From positions 122,176 through 186,175 of the forward strand of contig NZ_BATR01000114.1 in the NCBI RefSeq assembly GCF_000739655.1: 64,000 nucleotides of DNA, read 5' to 3'. This stretch comes from Verrucomicrobium sp. BvORR106. GTDB lineage: Bacteria; Verrucomicrobiota; Verrucomicrobiia; Verrucomicrobiales; Verrucomicrobiaceae. A model generated the notes under the pieces. It was not told the origin of the DNA. It searched no databases and saw nothing but the letters and a program-made list of their open reading frames with translations. Below, piece by piece: positions 18,562-27,066 of this stretch; position 1 is the stretch's first letter, and every line of letters starts with the position of its first letter. The position numbers were made by a program, and so were the translations under genes.

Positions 18562-18732
18562 GGAGCGCGAGGCTCGCTCGAAGTCAACTTTCGCGGCAAG
18601 GAAAGTTTGGTTCATTTTACCACGGGCTGGTCGAGGTGTCCCACCTGTGCGTCCCTTCAACTTCAGTACGCTTGGACTGGGCCAATGAGCCCCTAAAAGC
18701 GAATTGATCGCGCGAGCGGGGAGGTAGTCGCC

Positions 18733-18768
18733 ACAAAAAAGCCGGTCTGGCGTGAGCCGGACCGGCTT
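18733..18768 (-). terminator. Rho-independent terminator of the TPR protein gene
   Basis: A 10-bp stem (GCCGGTCTGG with CCGGACCGGC, one G-U pair, at 18741-18750 and 18757-18766) is followed on the minus strand by a run of six T (the A run at 18735-18740). It lies 28 bp past the stop at 18794. The rest of the 18523-18793 spacer shows no gene. Confidence 0.88.
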
Positions 18769-18793
18769 GTGGGATTCTGAAAGACCAGCGCTA

Positions 18794-19870
18794 CTACTGG
18801 GGAGTCGGGGCCGGAGTGGCCGGGGCTTCCGGAGCAGGAGCGGGGGCAGGTGCCGGAGCCGCGGGCGCTTCCTGAGCGGGAGCCGGGGCGGGTGCCGCCG
18901 GGGTCGGGGCAGCTGGAGCCTCCGTTGCTGGTGCTGGTGCCGGGGTTGCAGGGGCTGGCGCTGGAGTCGGAGCCGGAGTGGCTGGAGCTTCAGGGGCAGG
19001 TGCTGGCGTCGGGGCTGGAACCGGAGCGGGGAGCGCAGGGGAGGCGGAAGCCTCTGGAGCGGGAGCCGGTGCCGGGGTGGGAAGGCTGGGGACCGCAGGA
19101 GGCGCGGAGAGAGAAGGCACGGAAAGCGGACCGCCAGGCAGGCCGGGGAGACCTGGGATGGTGGGCATCGGGAGGCCAGGAATCTCAGGTGTCTTGGGTG
19201 CTGGCGGTGGGTCCACCTCGGTCTGAGGAAGGCCGGCGTCGATCATCTTGACGCGCTCGTCCACCTGGTTGGTGAAGGCGGTCATCTTGCCGGGGTAGCG
19301 GCTCAGCATGCCTTCCAGGAGGGCCTTGGCTTCGGCGGACTTGCCATCCGCCCAAAGGATGTCGGCGTTGTAGATGTCAGCAGCCGGCAGCAGTTCGGTA
19401 TCGGGGTGGGACTTCTTCAGGGTCTCGAAGGACTGGGTCGCGCCGGCCTTGTCGCCCAAGGTCATCTGCTTGCTGCCGAGAGCAAGCAGGGCGTTGGCGT
19501 GCAACGGGTGCTGGGCGTGGGATTTGACGAACTCGTTGAGGGCTTCCGTGGAAGACTCTTTCTTGCCTTCCTTCCAGAGCAGCTCGGCCTTCAGCAGCAG
19601 GGCATTGCCTGCTGCTGTGGAGCCGGGATACTTGGCAATTACCACGTCGCAGTCCTCAATCGTCGAGGCGGAGGTGAACCGCTCGGCTGCTTCCAACTCG
19701 GTCTTGTGTTTGAAATGACGCGAGATGGCGACAGTCGAAAGGACCACAGCCCCCAAGGCCACGCCCACGAGGATCTTCTTGATATGTTGCTCCAGGAACT
19801 CTTCAACCTTGCCTTGAGGAGGAGGGTTGAGATCAATCTCGGGAGCCGGTTTGGGCGTGAATTCTGACAT
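18794..19870 (-). CDS. Membrane-anchored TPR protein with Pro/Ala-rich tail
   Basis: A 358-aa protein. The start MSEFTPKPAPEIDLNPPPQG is chosen because the sequence upstream looks non-coding. One membrane helix (about 31-48, ILVGVALGAVVLSTVAISRH) places the rest in the periplasm, like YfgM. Residues about 55-215 hold tetratricopeptide-like helices (DCDVVIAKYPGSTAAGNALL; LALGSKQMTLGDKAGATQSF). From about 220 the chain is low complexity: a PGLPMP segment and then more than 100 residues of Pro-Ala repeats to the end. The tail may reach across the cell wall or act as a linker. It lies 58 bp downstream of cysK on the same strand. The function is not known. Confidence 0.82.
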   Translation of the reverse strand: MSEFTPKPAPEIDLNPPPQGKVEEFLEQHIKKILVGVALGAVVLSTVAISRHFKHKTELEAAERFTSASTIEDCDVVIAKYPGSTAAGNALLLKAELLWKEGKKESSTEALNEFVKSHAQHPLHANALLALGSKQMTLGDKAGATQSFETLKKSHPDTELLPAADIYNADILWADGKSAEAKALLEGMLSRYPGKMTAFTNQVDERVKMIDAGLPQTEVDPPPAPKTPEIPGLPMPTIPGLPGLPGGPLSVPSLSAPPAVPSLPTPAPAPAPEASASPALPAPVPAPTPAPAPEAPATPAPTPAPAPATPAPAPATEAPAAPTPAAPAPAPAQEAPAAPAPAPAPAPEAPATPAPTPQ

Positions 19871-19928
19871 GTTGAGGTGACTGGCTGGGGATGCGTGCGG
19901 CGGACTGAAAAAAGAGCGGGGAAGCGGA

Positions 19929-20912
19929 TCAAGCGCCCACTTTGGCGCGAGCCTCGTCCGCCAGAGCGGTGGAGAGGTAGCGCTCGCCGGTGGAGCAGGC
20001 AACTGTGACGATCAGTTTGCCCTTGTTTTCGGGGCGCTTGGCGAGCTCGATGGCGGCGACGACGTTGGCACCGGTGGAGATGCCGACGAGGATGCCTTCT
20101 TCCTTGGCAAGACGGCGGGCCATGGCAAAAGCGTCGTCGTTGGACACTTTCAAGCACTCAACGATCTGGGGATTGCCAGCGCTGTCCTTGAGGTGGAGGT
20201 TCTTGGGGACGAAGCCTGCGCCGGTGCCCTGGATCTTGTGCGGGCCGGGCTGGAGGGGCTCTCCTGCGAGAGTCTGGTTGATGACCGGGGAGGCCTCGGG
20301 TTCCACGGCGATGGCCTGGAAGGATTCCTTACGGGGCTTGATCACTTCCACGCAGCCGGAGATGGTGCCGCCGGTGCCCACTGCGGACACGAGGATGTCC
20401 ACTTTGCCGTCCGTGTCGGCCCAGATTTCTTCGGCCGTCGTTTTCTGGTGGATGGCGGGGTTGGCCGGGTTTTCGAACTGCTGGGGCATCCAGGCGTTCG
20501 GCGTGGAGCTCACGATTTCCTCAGCCTTGGCGATCGCGCCCTTCATGCCTTGCGGGCCAGGGGTCAGCACGAGGTCCGCGCCAAGCAGGGCGAGAAGCGT
20601 GCGGCGCTCCAGAGACATGGTCTCGGGCATCGTCAGGATGAGCTTGTAGCCCTTGGCGGCGGCCACGAAAGCGAGGGCGATGCCGGTGTTGCCGCTGGTG
20701 GGCTCAACGATCACCGTGTCCTTGGTGAGGACGCCGCGATTTTCGGCGTCTTCAATCATCGCCATGCCGATACGGTCCTTCACGGAACCCAGCGGGTTGA
20801 AGAATTCGCATTTCAGAGCAATCGTGGCGTCAAGACCTTCGGTGACCCGGTTGAGCTTAACAAGCGGGGTGCGGCCGACGGTTTCTACGATGTTGTTGTA
20901 AATCTGACCCAT
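19929..20912 (-). CDS. cysK: Cysteine synthase A
   Basis: PLP enzyme converting O-acetylserine and sulfide to cysteine. 327 aa, starting [20 protein letters not shown]. The PLP lysine is in [14 protein letters not shown], the substrate loop is [13 protein letters not shown] and the phosphate-binding loop is GTGGTISGC. The closely related O-acetylserine sulfhydrylase B and cystathionine beta-synthase cannot be fully excluded, but no extra CBS domain is present. It is probably co-transcribed with the TPR gene downstream. Confidence 0.94.
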   Translation of the reverse strand: MGQIYNNIVETVGRTPLVKLNRVTEGLDATIALKCEFFNPLGSVKDRIGMAMIEDAENRGVLTKDTVIVEPTSGNTGIALAFVAAAKGYKLILTMPETMSLERRTLLALLGADLVLTPGPQGMKGAIAKAEEIVSSTPNAWMPQQFENPANPAIHQKTTAEEIWADTDGKVDILVSAVGTGGTISGCVEVIKPRKESFQAIAVEPEASPVINQTLAGEPLQPGPHKIQGTGAGFVPKNLHLKDSAGNPQIVECLKVSNDDAFAMARRLAKEEGILVGISTGANVVAAIELAKRPENKGKLIVTVACSTGERYLSTALADEARAKVGA

Positions 20913-21047
20913 AGGATTTATGCAGCAGGTGATGGTTGCAGATAAGTCCGGCGTGCGGACCACGGCGAGGGGTTTGTTTATAGGTGAGGCAAAGTACCTT
21001 GCAAGGCAAAAAGGATGCACGTCTGGAAAAGCGTGCCATGGTCAAAA

Positions 21048-21332
21048 ATGCCTGAATTGCTCGATGAGTCCTCGCTGGAGACTGAACTGGCCACTGTGCC
21101 AGAATGGAAAAAGGAGGGGTCCGAAATTTCCCGCACGTTTTCGTTCCCGTACTATCTGGCGGGGATCAGCTTCGTGAACGAGGTGGCCACCCGGGCGGAG
21201 GCTCTGAACCACCATCCGGACATTCAGATCGGCTGGAGAAAGGTGACGCTCCGCCTCAGCACCCATAGCAAAAGCGGTCTCACCGAGCTGGATTTCTCCC
21301 TCGCTCGCGAGGTGGATCAAATTGCCAGCTGA
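21048..21332 (+). CDS. 4a-hydroxytetrahydrobiopterin dehydratase (DCoH-like)
   Basis: Small 94-aa protein starting MPELLDESSLETELATVPEW. The PCD/DCoH signature is clear: EALNHHPDIQIGWRKVTLRL, with the catalytic His-His-Pro-Asp, then the SGLTELDFSLAREVD tail. The enzyme dehydrates 4a-carbinolamine pterin formed by aromatic amino acid hydroxylases, but in bacteria without such a hydroxylase the role is often unclear. None is seen in this window. An in-frame ATG at 21015 would add 11 residues without family similarity. Confidence 0.88.
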   Translation: MPELLDESSLETELATVPEWKKEGSEISRTFSFPYYLAGISFVNEVATRAEALNHHPDIQIGWRKVTLRLSTHSKSGLTELDFSLAREVDQIAS

Positions 21333-21349
21333 TCTGCTGGAGGAGGTGG

Positions 21350-21766
21350 CTAGGCACCGACGAGGCGCAGCCACTCCTGGAGGTTGTAGTAGTTGGTGAT
21401 GCGGTCCACCTTGCCGTCCGCCACCTCAAAGAACGCGCCGACCCGCAGGTAGTACTTCTGCCCTGTCGCCTCGGGCAGGCCTTCGTCGGTGGACACGTAG
21501 GTGCCATCAATGAAGAACTCTGCGGCGGCGCGGGTGCCGTCGTCACTGGCGAAGACCTGCAGTTCCTTGACCTGTTCTGCATAGCAGCGATCCATGCGAT
21601 CCAGGAAGGTGCGGAACTTGTCCAGGCCGACTTCCTGCCCGCCTTGATTGGTATCGTGCCGTACTCCGTCGGTGAGCAGGGCCAAAAAGGCCCCACGGTC
21701 GCCCGAGTTGAAGGTTTCGTAGTAGGTGGAGACGAGGGCGGCAGTGGATTCGCGGGCGGTGGACAT
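21350..21766 (-). CDS. SnoaL-like/NTF2-fold protein
   Basis: A 138-aa protein with the NTF2-like pattern: a helical start (STARESTAALVSTYYETFNS), then DRGAFLALLTDGVRHDTNQG and a C-terminal sheet (RVGAFFEVADGKVDRITNYY). This is the ketosteroid-isomerase-like superfamily (SnoaL, limonene epoxide hydrolase, DUF4440), whose members are enzymes or ligand binders. The reaction cannot be predicted. The start at 21766 is preferred because the preceding codons are not family-like. It converges on the pterin dehydratase gene with 17 bp between the stops. Confidence 0.82.
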   Translation of the reverse strand: MSTARESTAALVSTYYETFNSGDRGAFLALLTDGVRHDTNQGGQEVGLDKFRTFLDRMDRCYAEQVKELQVFASDDGTRAAAEFFIDGTYVSTDEGLPEATGQKYYLRVGAFFEVADGKVDRITNYYNLQEWLRLVGA

Positions 21767-22001
21767 CGTAATTAGGTAAGGGAAAATGGAGTGGCGCGAC
21801 GCGGTGCGTCCCGGGTGTTTTGATAGAGCGCAGGGGCGGCGGCTGCAAGTGGCGCGCACCAAGGATTCGCTCTGAGGGGGCCTCTCATGATTGAATTTCG
21901 AGAATCAATGGTGGCCGGGAGCAACCAAGAACCCTTGACCCTTCCGCCATGCCCGCTAGTGTGCCGCTCCCATGTTTCACCCCAACCATGTGTACGACAA
22001 G

Positions 22002-22949
22002 ATGCGTCGCTCTTTTGCAGGATTGTTAGGTCTCGCCGTTTTCGCCTGTTTCGCAGGCGCTGGCATGGTGCACGCCCAGTCGAGCGTCATCGCGGTGGAC
22101 GTGTACAACAAGAAGATCCACGTCGAAGCGGGCGGGAACCTGAAGCGCCCAGTGGGTGGATTGACCAAGATGGCGACGGCCCTGGTCGCCCTGGACTGGT
22201 CTGAAGCCACCAAGGTGCCGCTGAACACACTGGCCACTGTCTCCCCTGAGGCGCTGCAGATCGCTGGGATGAACCCTTTGCAGCTGGTTCCCGGAGATCA
22301 GATCACCCTGCGTGACCTGCTTTACGCCTCTATGATGTCCTCAGACAACGTCGCGGCGACGACTCTGGCGCTCTTTGTCGGACAGGACGTCAACTACCGC
22401 CGGGGACGGACCGGGGATGCGCTGGCAGCTTTTGTGACGGAGATGAACAATCTGGCGGCCCGCGAGGGGATGGTGAACACGAAATTCACCAATCCGCATG
22501 GGCTGGAGAACAGCCGGTCCGTGCCGTACTCCACGGCCGCAGATATGGCACGGCTCAGCATGTACGCCATCTCCCGTGCTCCCTTCCGTTTCTACACCAA
22601 CCAAAAGACCCGCAACATCACGGTGCTTCGCGGGGGGCAGCCGGTGAGCGTGCCCATGCAGAACACCAACGCTCTTCTGGGCGTGGGCATGATCGATGGC
22701 ATCAAGACGGGCAATACGCCGCGCTCTGGTGGCTGCGTGATCGTCTCTGAGGAGCGTCGCGGCACGGTGATGAAGGAAAACGGCCGGGAAGTCCTCTACC
22801 GTCACCGCATGGTGACTGTGGTCTTGGGCTCGGCGGATCCCTTCGCTGAAACTCAGGGACTCCTTCAGCAGGCTTGGGGCGTATATGACGGCTGGCTTCA
22901 GTCTGGACGTCCGGTAACGGATGCCAAGCAGCTGTTGTCTGGCTTCTAA
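22002..22949 (+). CDS. D-alanyl-D-alanine carboxypeptidase-like protein (S11), catalytic Ser replaced by Gly
   Basis: A 315-aa exported protein with signal peptide MRRSFAGLLGLAVFACFAGA ending near VHAQ. The fold and two of the three active-site motifs of penicillin-binding-protein-5-type carboxypeptidases are present: SxN as SSDN (residues 113-116) and KTG as GIKTGNT (235-237). The SxxK motif reads G-L-T-K (53-56): the nucleophile serine is glycine, encoded by GGA at 22158-22160. Reverting to serine needs at least two base changes, so a single sequencing error cannot explain it. As read, acyl-enzyme catalysis should be impossible; the protein may bind peptidoglycan or regulate another enzyme. 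An in-frame ATG at 21972 is an alternative start. Confidence 0.85.
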   Translation: MRRSFAGLLGLAVFACFAGAGMVHAQSSVIAVDVYNKKIHVEAGGNLKRPVGGLTKMATALVALDWSEATKVPLNTLATVSPEALQIAGMNPLQLVPGDQITLRDLLYASMMSSDNVAATTLALFVGQDVNYRRGRTGDALAAFVTEMNNLAAREGMVNTKFTNPHGLENSRSVPYSTAADMARLSMYAISRAPFRFYTNQKTRNITVLRGGQPVSVPMQNTNALLGVGMIDGIKTGNTPRSGGCVIVSEERRGTVMKENGREVLYRHRMVTVVLGSADPFAETQGLLQQAWGVYDGWLQSGRPVTDAKQLLSGF

Positions 22950-23038
22950 AAAACTCTCATTTCGGCGACTCCCGCTGTAATCCTCCTCACTACAGCAACC
23001 CGTTCAAAATCAACACCAACACGTACACTCCCTAAACT

Positions 23039-24124
23039 ATGCGCATCGGCATCCTCAACAGCGGCGGCGATTGCCCCGGACTCAACGCAGTGATTCACGG
23101 AGTGGTCGGCGCGGCCACGGAACTCGGCTGGGAGGTCATCGGATTCCGCGACGGATTTGAGGGGCTGCTGCCCAATGGCCCTGGGCACATCAAGCTGGAT
23201 GTGGATCGTACGGTGGGGATTCTCAAGCTGGGTGGCACCATTCTGGGCACCACGAACAAGGGCAACTTCGCCGCCAAGATCGGCGTGGACAACGTGGCGC
23301 TGGTGCCTGCGGAGATCATGGACCAGGCCAAGGCCACGATCAAATACCTCGGCATTGAGGCTCTGATCATCGTGGGTGGCGACGGCTCTCTGACGACCGC
23401 GCTGCAGCTCTGCAACGAGGGCGTGCCTGCCGTGGGTGTGCCGAAGACGATCGACAACGACCTTCAGGCGACGGCGATGACCTTCGGATTTGACTCCGCG
23501 GTCGCGACTGTGGTGGACGCTCTGGACCGCCTGCATACGACCGCAGACAGTCACCAGCGTGTGATGGTGGTGGAGGTGATGGGCCGTCACGCAGGATGGA
23601 TCGCCCTCTGGGGTGGCATCGGCGGTGGCGCGGACATCGTGCTGCTCCCGGAAATTAAATTCAACATCGACAACGTCGCTCGCCAGGTGAACCACCTGTA
23701 TGCGACCGGTCACCGCTCCGTGCTGATCGTGGTGGCGGAAGGTGCCGAGCTGGAGGACGGCAGTTTGATGACGCGCGAGCAGATGGACGCTGAGCGTCGC
23801 CAGGTGAAGCTGGGCGGCATCGGTGAATACGTTGGCCGCAAGGTTGAGCAGCTCACGGGCAAGGAAACTCGCGACGTGCGCCTGGGTCACCTTCAGCGTG
23901 GCGGCTCGCCGACTCCTCTGGACCGCATTCTTGGCACCCGCTTCGGTGTGAAGGCCGTGAACTTGATCCGTGAGAAGAAGTTCGGCCGCATGGTCAGCTA
24001 CCAGAGCTATCACGTGGGTGATGTCTCCATCGAGGAAGCCGTGAACCAGCTCCGTCTGGTGCAGCCAGACAGCGAAGTGGTGCAGGCGGCCCGCTCGGTG
24101 GGAATCAGCTTCGGCGATCGTTGA
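23039..24124 (+). CDS. pfkA: 6-phosphofructokinase (group III, probably ATP-dependent)
   Basis: Phosphorylates fructose 6-phosphate in glycolysis. 361 aa, starting MRIGILNSGGDCPGLNAVIH, the nucleotide or PPi loop. GGDGS (residues 113-117) carries the glycine typical of ATP users, where PPi enzymes usually have Asp. PKTIDND (135-141) carries the lysine typical of the PPi and mixed-substrate clade. Together they point to the group III actinobacterial-type ATP-PFK. EVMGRHAGWIAL and the C-terminal LGHLQRGGSPTPLDRI substrate loop are intact. The gene is monocistronic, with a strong terminator. Confidence 0.92.
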   Translation: MRIGILNSGGDCPGLNAVIHGVVGAATELGWEVIGFRDGFEGLLPNGPGHIKLDVDRTVGILKLGGTILGTTNKGNFAAKIGVDNVALVPAEIMDQAKATIKYLGIEALIIVGGDGSLTTALQLCNEGVPAVGVPKTIDNDLQATAMTFGFDSAVATVVDALDRLHTTADSHQRVMVVEVMGRHAGWIALWGGIGGGADIVLLPEIKFNIDNVARQVNHLYATGHRSVLIVVAEGAELEDGSLMTREQMDAERRQVKLGGIGEYVGRKVEQLTGKETRDVRLGHLQRGGSPTPLDRILGTRFGVKAVNLIREKKFGRMVSYQSYHVGDVSIEEAVNQLRLVQPDSEVVQAARSVGISFGDR

Positions 24125-24144
24125 TTTTGCGATGAGATTCAAAG

Positions 24145-24184
24145 GGCGCAGGCTCCGGGTTTGTCCGGCCTGCGCCTTTTTTTG
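24145..24184 (+). terminator. Rho-independent terminator of pfkA
   Basis: A perfect 9-bp stem GGCGCAGGC/GCCTGCGCC (24145-24153 and 24168-24176) runs into eight T residues. It starts 20 bp past the stop. Confidence 0.92.
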
Positions 24185-24324
24185 TGGGCGGGAGAGGGGG
24201 CGGGGTGGAGGCGTATCTCGTTGGGGGCGAGGTGGGTGAGGGCTCGCCCTGCCCGCTGTGAACTGTATTCCAACACAGTCACAATTGCATCGAAACGGGG
24301 CCGTGAATCCTCTCGCAAGCTGTA

Positions 24325-24341
24325 AAACCTAGGTTAGGTTT
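24325..24341. promoter_or_regulatory. Candidate autoregulatory operator of the Lrp/AsnC gene
   Basis: AAACCTAGGTTAGGTTT holds a perfect 10-bp palindrome AACCTAGGTT (24326-24335) and a second inverted pair, AAACCT/AGGTTT. It ends 9 bp before the start of an Lrp/AsnC-type regulator. These regulators usually bind such sites at their own promoters, so autoregulation is inferred. Confidence 0.5.
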
Positions 24342-24350
24342 GCCGTCCCT

Positions 24351-24830
24351 ATGGAACGTCTATTGGAACTCCTAAAAGAAAATGCACGCCTCAGCGCGGG
24401 CGATATCGCTACGCGTTTGGGCATCACTGAAGCCGAAGTCGCCGCCCGAATCGCCGCCCTTGAGAAGGAAGGCGTCATTCTGGGGTACCATGCCGTGGTG
24501 GACCGTGAGAAGACGGATCACTCCGGAGTGACGGCTTTTATCGAGGTGCGCATCACCCCGGAAAGCGGCGGCGGTTTCGACCGCTTTGCCCGCCGGGTGT
24601 CGCAGTATGAGCAGGTGCGTGGTTGCTACCTGATGAGCGGTGCCTATGACCTGGCGGTGGTGGTGGAGGGCAAGGACCTCTACGATGTGGCCCGTTTTGT
24701 GGCCGAAAAGCTGAGCACCCTGGATGTGGTGCTGTCCACCGCCACGCACTTCCAGTTGCGCACGTACAAGCATGACGGCTTCATGCTCAACACGCCGCCC
24801 ACCGACGGCCCTCTTCTTGTGTCGCCATGA
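24351..24830 (+). CDS. Lrp/AsnC family transcriptional regulator
   Basis: A 159-aa DNA-binding regulator. Residues 1-50 form the winged helix-turn-helix (ARLSAGDIATRLGITEAEVAARIAALEKEGVI). Residues about 60-140 are the RAM/ACT-like effector domain, with CYLMSGAYDLAVVVEG and the usual C-terminal THFQLRTYKHDG. Family members sense amino acids and oligomerise. It overlaps the aminotransferase start by four bases (ATGA), so the two are coupled. The arrangement equals Bacillus subtilis alaR-alaT, where the regulator controls an alanine aminotransferase, so an alanine-responsive switch is the likely role. Confidence 0.92.
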   Translation: MERLLELLKENARLSAGDIATRLGITEAEVAARIAALEKEGVILGYHAVVDREKTDHSGVTAFIEVRITPESGGGFDRFARRVSQYEQVRGCYLMSGAYDLAVVVEGKDLYDVARFVAEKLSTLDVVLSTATHFQLRTYKHDGFMLNTPPTDGPLLVSP

Positions 24831-26029
24831 GCCATCCTCGAAAACTGGATTTGGAGAGCAAGCTGTCCACCCAACTCAGCGGGATTCCCCGCTCGGGCAT
24901 TCGTGACTTCTTTGAGCTCGTCATCGGTCGCAGTGACGTCATCTCCCTCGGGGTGGGGGAGCCGGACAAGCCGACCCCCTGGCCCATTCGCGAGGCCGCG
25001 ATCCGCTCCCTGGAAAAGGGGCAGACCAGCTATACCTCGAACCTGGGGCTGGAGTCCCTCCGCATCGGGATCAGCAAGTACGTGGAGGAGCACTTCCGCG
25101 TTTCCTATGACCCCAAGACGGAGATTCTGGTCACCGTCGGGGTCAGTGAGGCGCTGGATCTGGCCTTCCGTGCCGTGCTCAATCCGGGTGATGAGGTGAT
25201 CTATCACCAGCCCTGTTATGTGTCCTACGGACCGAGCATCACCATGGCGTATGGCGTGCCGGTGCCGGTGAACACGCGGCTGGAGGACAACTTTGCCCTC
25301 AAGGCCTCCGATGTGGAGAAGGCGATCACGCCGCGCACGAAGGTTATCGCCTTGAACTTTCCTACGAACCCTACGGGAGCTGTGGAGCCCCCGGAGGAAC
25401 TGGAGAAGATCGCCGCCCTCTGTGTGAAGCATGACCTGCTCTGCTTCACGGATGAGATCTACAGCGAGCTGCTCTATGACGGGGCTCAGCACAAGAGCAT
25501 CGTGGAGTATCCCGGCATGCGGGAGCGCACGGTGCTGCTGCATGGGTTCTCCAAGGCGTTCGCGATGACGGGTTGGCGCTTGGGTTATGCCTGCGCTCCG
25601 GCTCCGTTGCGGGAGGCAATGATGAAGATCCACCAGTACTGCATGCTCTGTGCTCCGATCACGAGTCAGGTGGCAGGGGTGGAGGCGTTGCGTCTGGGTG
25701 CGGAAGCCTATGAAGGCATGCGCCAGAGCTACGAGGAGCGCCGCAATTTTGTGGTCAAACGGCTCAATGAAATGGGCCTGCATTGCTTCAACCCGGGCGG
25801 GGCGTTTTACGTCTTCCCGGATGTGAGCTCGACGGGCCTCACAGGCCGCGAGTTTGCGCTGAAGCTGCTGGAAGAGCAGAGCGTGGCCGTGGTGCCGGGT
25901 GATGCCTTTGGCCCGAGCGGCGAGTCGTGTGTACGGTGTTGCTACGCCACTGCGCCGGATCTGCTGGTGAAAGCCATGGACGGGATGGAGGCGTTCGTCG
26001 CCAAGTACCGCAAGGCCGCCGGAGCCTGA
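24827..26029 (+). CDS. Class I/II aminotransferase (alanine/aspartate type)
   Basis: A 400-aa fold-type-I PLP enzyme. Visible motifs are SLGVGEPDKPTPWPIREAA near the start, NFPTNPTGAVEPPEELEKI, the aspartate contacting the pyridine nitrogen in FTDEIYSELLYDG, the Schiff-base lysine in HGFSKAFAMTGWRLGYA, and the carboxylate-binding arginine near the C-terminus (SCVRCCYATA). It belongs to subgroup I-gamma (PatA/AlaT/AspC-like). The exact amino acid is not readable, but coupling to an Lrp/AsnC regulator favours alanine aminotransferase. Translation is coupled through the ATGA overlap at 24827. Confidence 0.9.
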   Translation: MSHPRKLDLESKLSTQLSGIPRSGIRDFFELVIGRSDVISLGVGEPDKPTPWPIREAAIRSLEKGQTSYTSNLGLESLRIGISKYVEEHFRVSYDPKTEILVTVGVSEALDLAFRAVLNPGDEVIYHQPCYVSYGPSITMAYGVPVPVNTRLEDNFALKASDVEKAITPRTKVIALNFPTNPTGAVEPPEELEKIAALCVKHDLLCFTDEIYSELLYDGAQHKSIVEYPGMRERTVLLHGFSKAFAMTGWRLGYACAPAPLREAMMKIHQYCMLCAPITSQVAGVEALRLGAEAYEGMRQSYEERRNFVVKRLNEMGLHCFNPGGAFYVFPDVSSTGLTGREFALKLLEEQSVAVVPGDAFGPSGESCVRCCYATAPDLLVKAMDGMEAFVAKYRKAAGA

Positions 26030-26072
26030 TGCTATTGACGCCGGCATCTCTGATGCAGCCCCACTGATCTGC

Positions 26073-26824
26073 ATGCCCCGTTGGACCGACATTCGCCGCT
26101 CTCCTGTGGCGGCGCATGTCGTGCCTCTCGCGGTGTTCATGCTGATCGGGGCGCTGCAGCCGCTGGTGGGAGTGGAGAATCTCCAACTCCCCTGGTGGAG
26201 GCACGCGGCGGAGCATTGGATCTACCCGCTGCAGACGCTGGTGGCGGGGGGCTTTTACTGGCCTTCCGGTCACACTATCAGCTGGCTCCCTGGCGTGGCC
26301 TGGGGTGGGCGGTGGTTCTGGGCACGCTGGGCATTGTCTGGTGGTGTGCCCCAGCGCTGCTTTATCAGAATCTTGAGGCTGCGGGTACAAAAGTGCCCGA
26401 GTGGATGGAATGGCTGGGGCTGGCTGAGAGGAAGGACGGGTTTGATCCGACTCTGTTTGAGGCAAACGGTGCTGCCTATGCGCTGGTGGTCGTGATGCGG
26501 TTCATCCGCATGGTGGTCGTGGTGCCTCTGATCGAAGAGATCTTCTGGCGCGGTTTCCTCATGCGCTATGTGCAGGCAGACGGTGACGATTTCAGGAAAG
26601 TACCCTTTGGCCGGCATGACTGGCGGACGTTCGCCATTGTCACGGGTTGTTTCATGGCGGCCCATGCCCCGGTGGATTGGACTGGAGCCTTGGGCTTTGG
26701 GGCCTTGATGTACTGGCTGACGGTGAAGTCCCGGAGTTTGGGAGCCTGTGTGGTGATGCATGCAGTGGCGAATTTGCTGTTGGGGGTTTATGTGATGTGG
26801 ACGCGGCAGTGGGGTTTTTGGTGA
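26073..26824 (+). pseudogene. CPBP/CAAX intramembrane protease, frameshifted at a G6 tract
   Basis: The first 60 codons from ATG 26073 (MPRWTDIRRSPVAAHVVPLA, a membrane segment, then IYPLQTLVAGG) continue as good protein only after a shift of frame at the six-G run 26246-26251. One extra G restores VAGGLLLAFRSHYQLAPWRG and an open frame to the stop at 26824. The C-terminal part has the CPBP glutamic-protease motifs: EEIFWRGFLMR, the His in FMAAHAPVDW and the His in VVMHAVANLLLGV. The protein is close to the CAAX-protease-related type that accompanies exosortase systems. It could be a sequencing indel, a true pseudogene or a phase-variable gene. Starting instead at 26081 gives an implausible Gly/Ala-rich N-terminus. 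Confidence 0.8.
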
Positions 26825-26838
26825 GGTTGGGTCGGGTG

Positions 26839-26998
26839 GAGTGGTGGAGTGGTGGAGTGGTGGAGTGGTGGAGTGGTGGAGTGGTGGAGTGGTGGAGTGG
26901 TGGAGTGGTGGAGTGGTGGAGTGGTGGAGTGGTGGAGTGGTGGAGTGGTGGAGAGATGGAGAGATGGAGTGGTGGAGAGATGGAGAGATGGAGAGATG
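26839..26998. repeat. 8-bp tandem repeat (20 units)
   Basis: Twenty consecutive 8-bp units: fourteen GAGTGGTG, then GAGAGATG twice, GAGTGGTG once and GAGAGATG three times. The plus strand of the array has no cytosine. Because 8 is not a multiple of 3, all three frames stay open and produce spurious Trp/Ser/Gly proteins. It starts 15 bp after the stop codon of the CPBP protease gene. Confidence 0.95.
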
Positions 26999-27066
26999 GA
27001 GTGCGCGGTGACTTGAGCGGGAGCACCGCGGCAGGCCTCTTGGGTTGGCGGGACGCGGTCTAACAG

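Noticed and set aside
26647..27063. Trp/Ser/Gly/Val repeat protein read from the 8-bp array
   Set aside because: It is the translation of a non-triplet tandem repeat that is open in all frames, so it carries no coding evidence.
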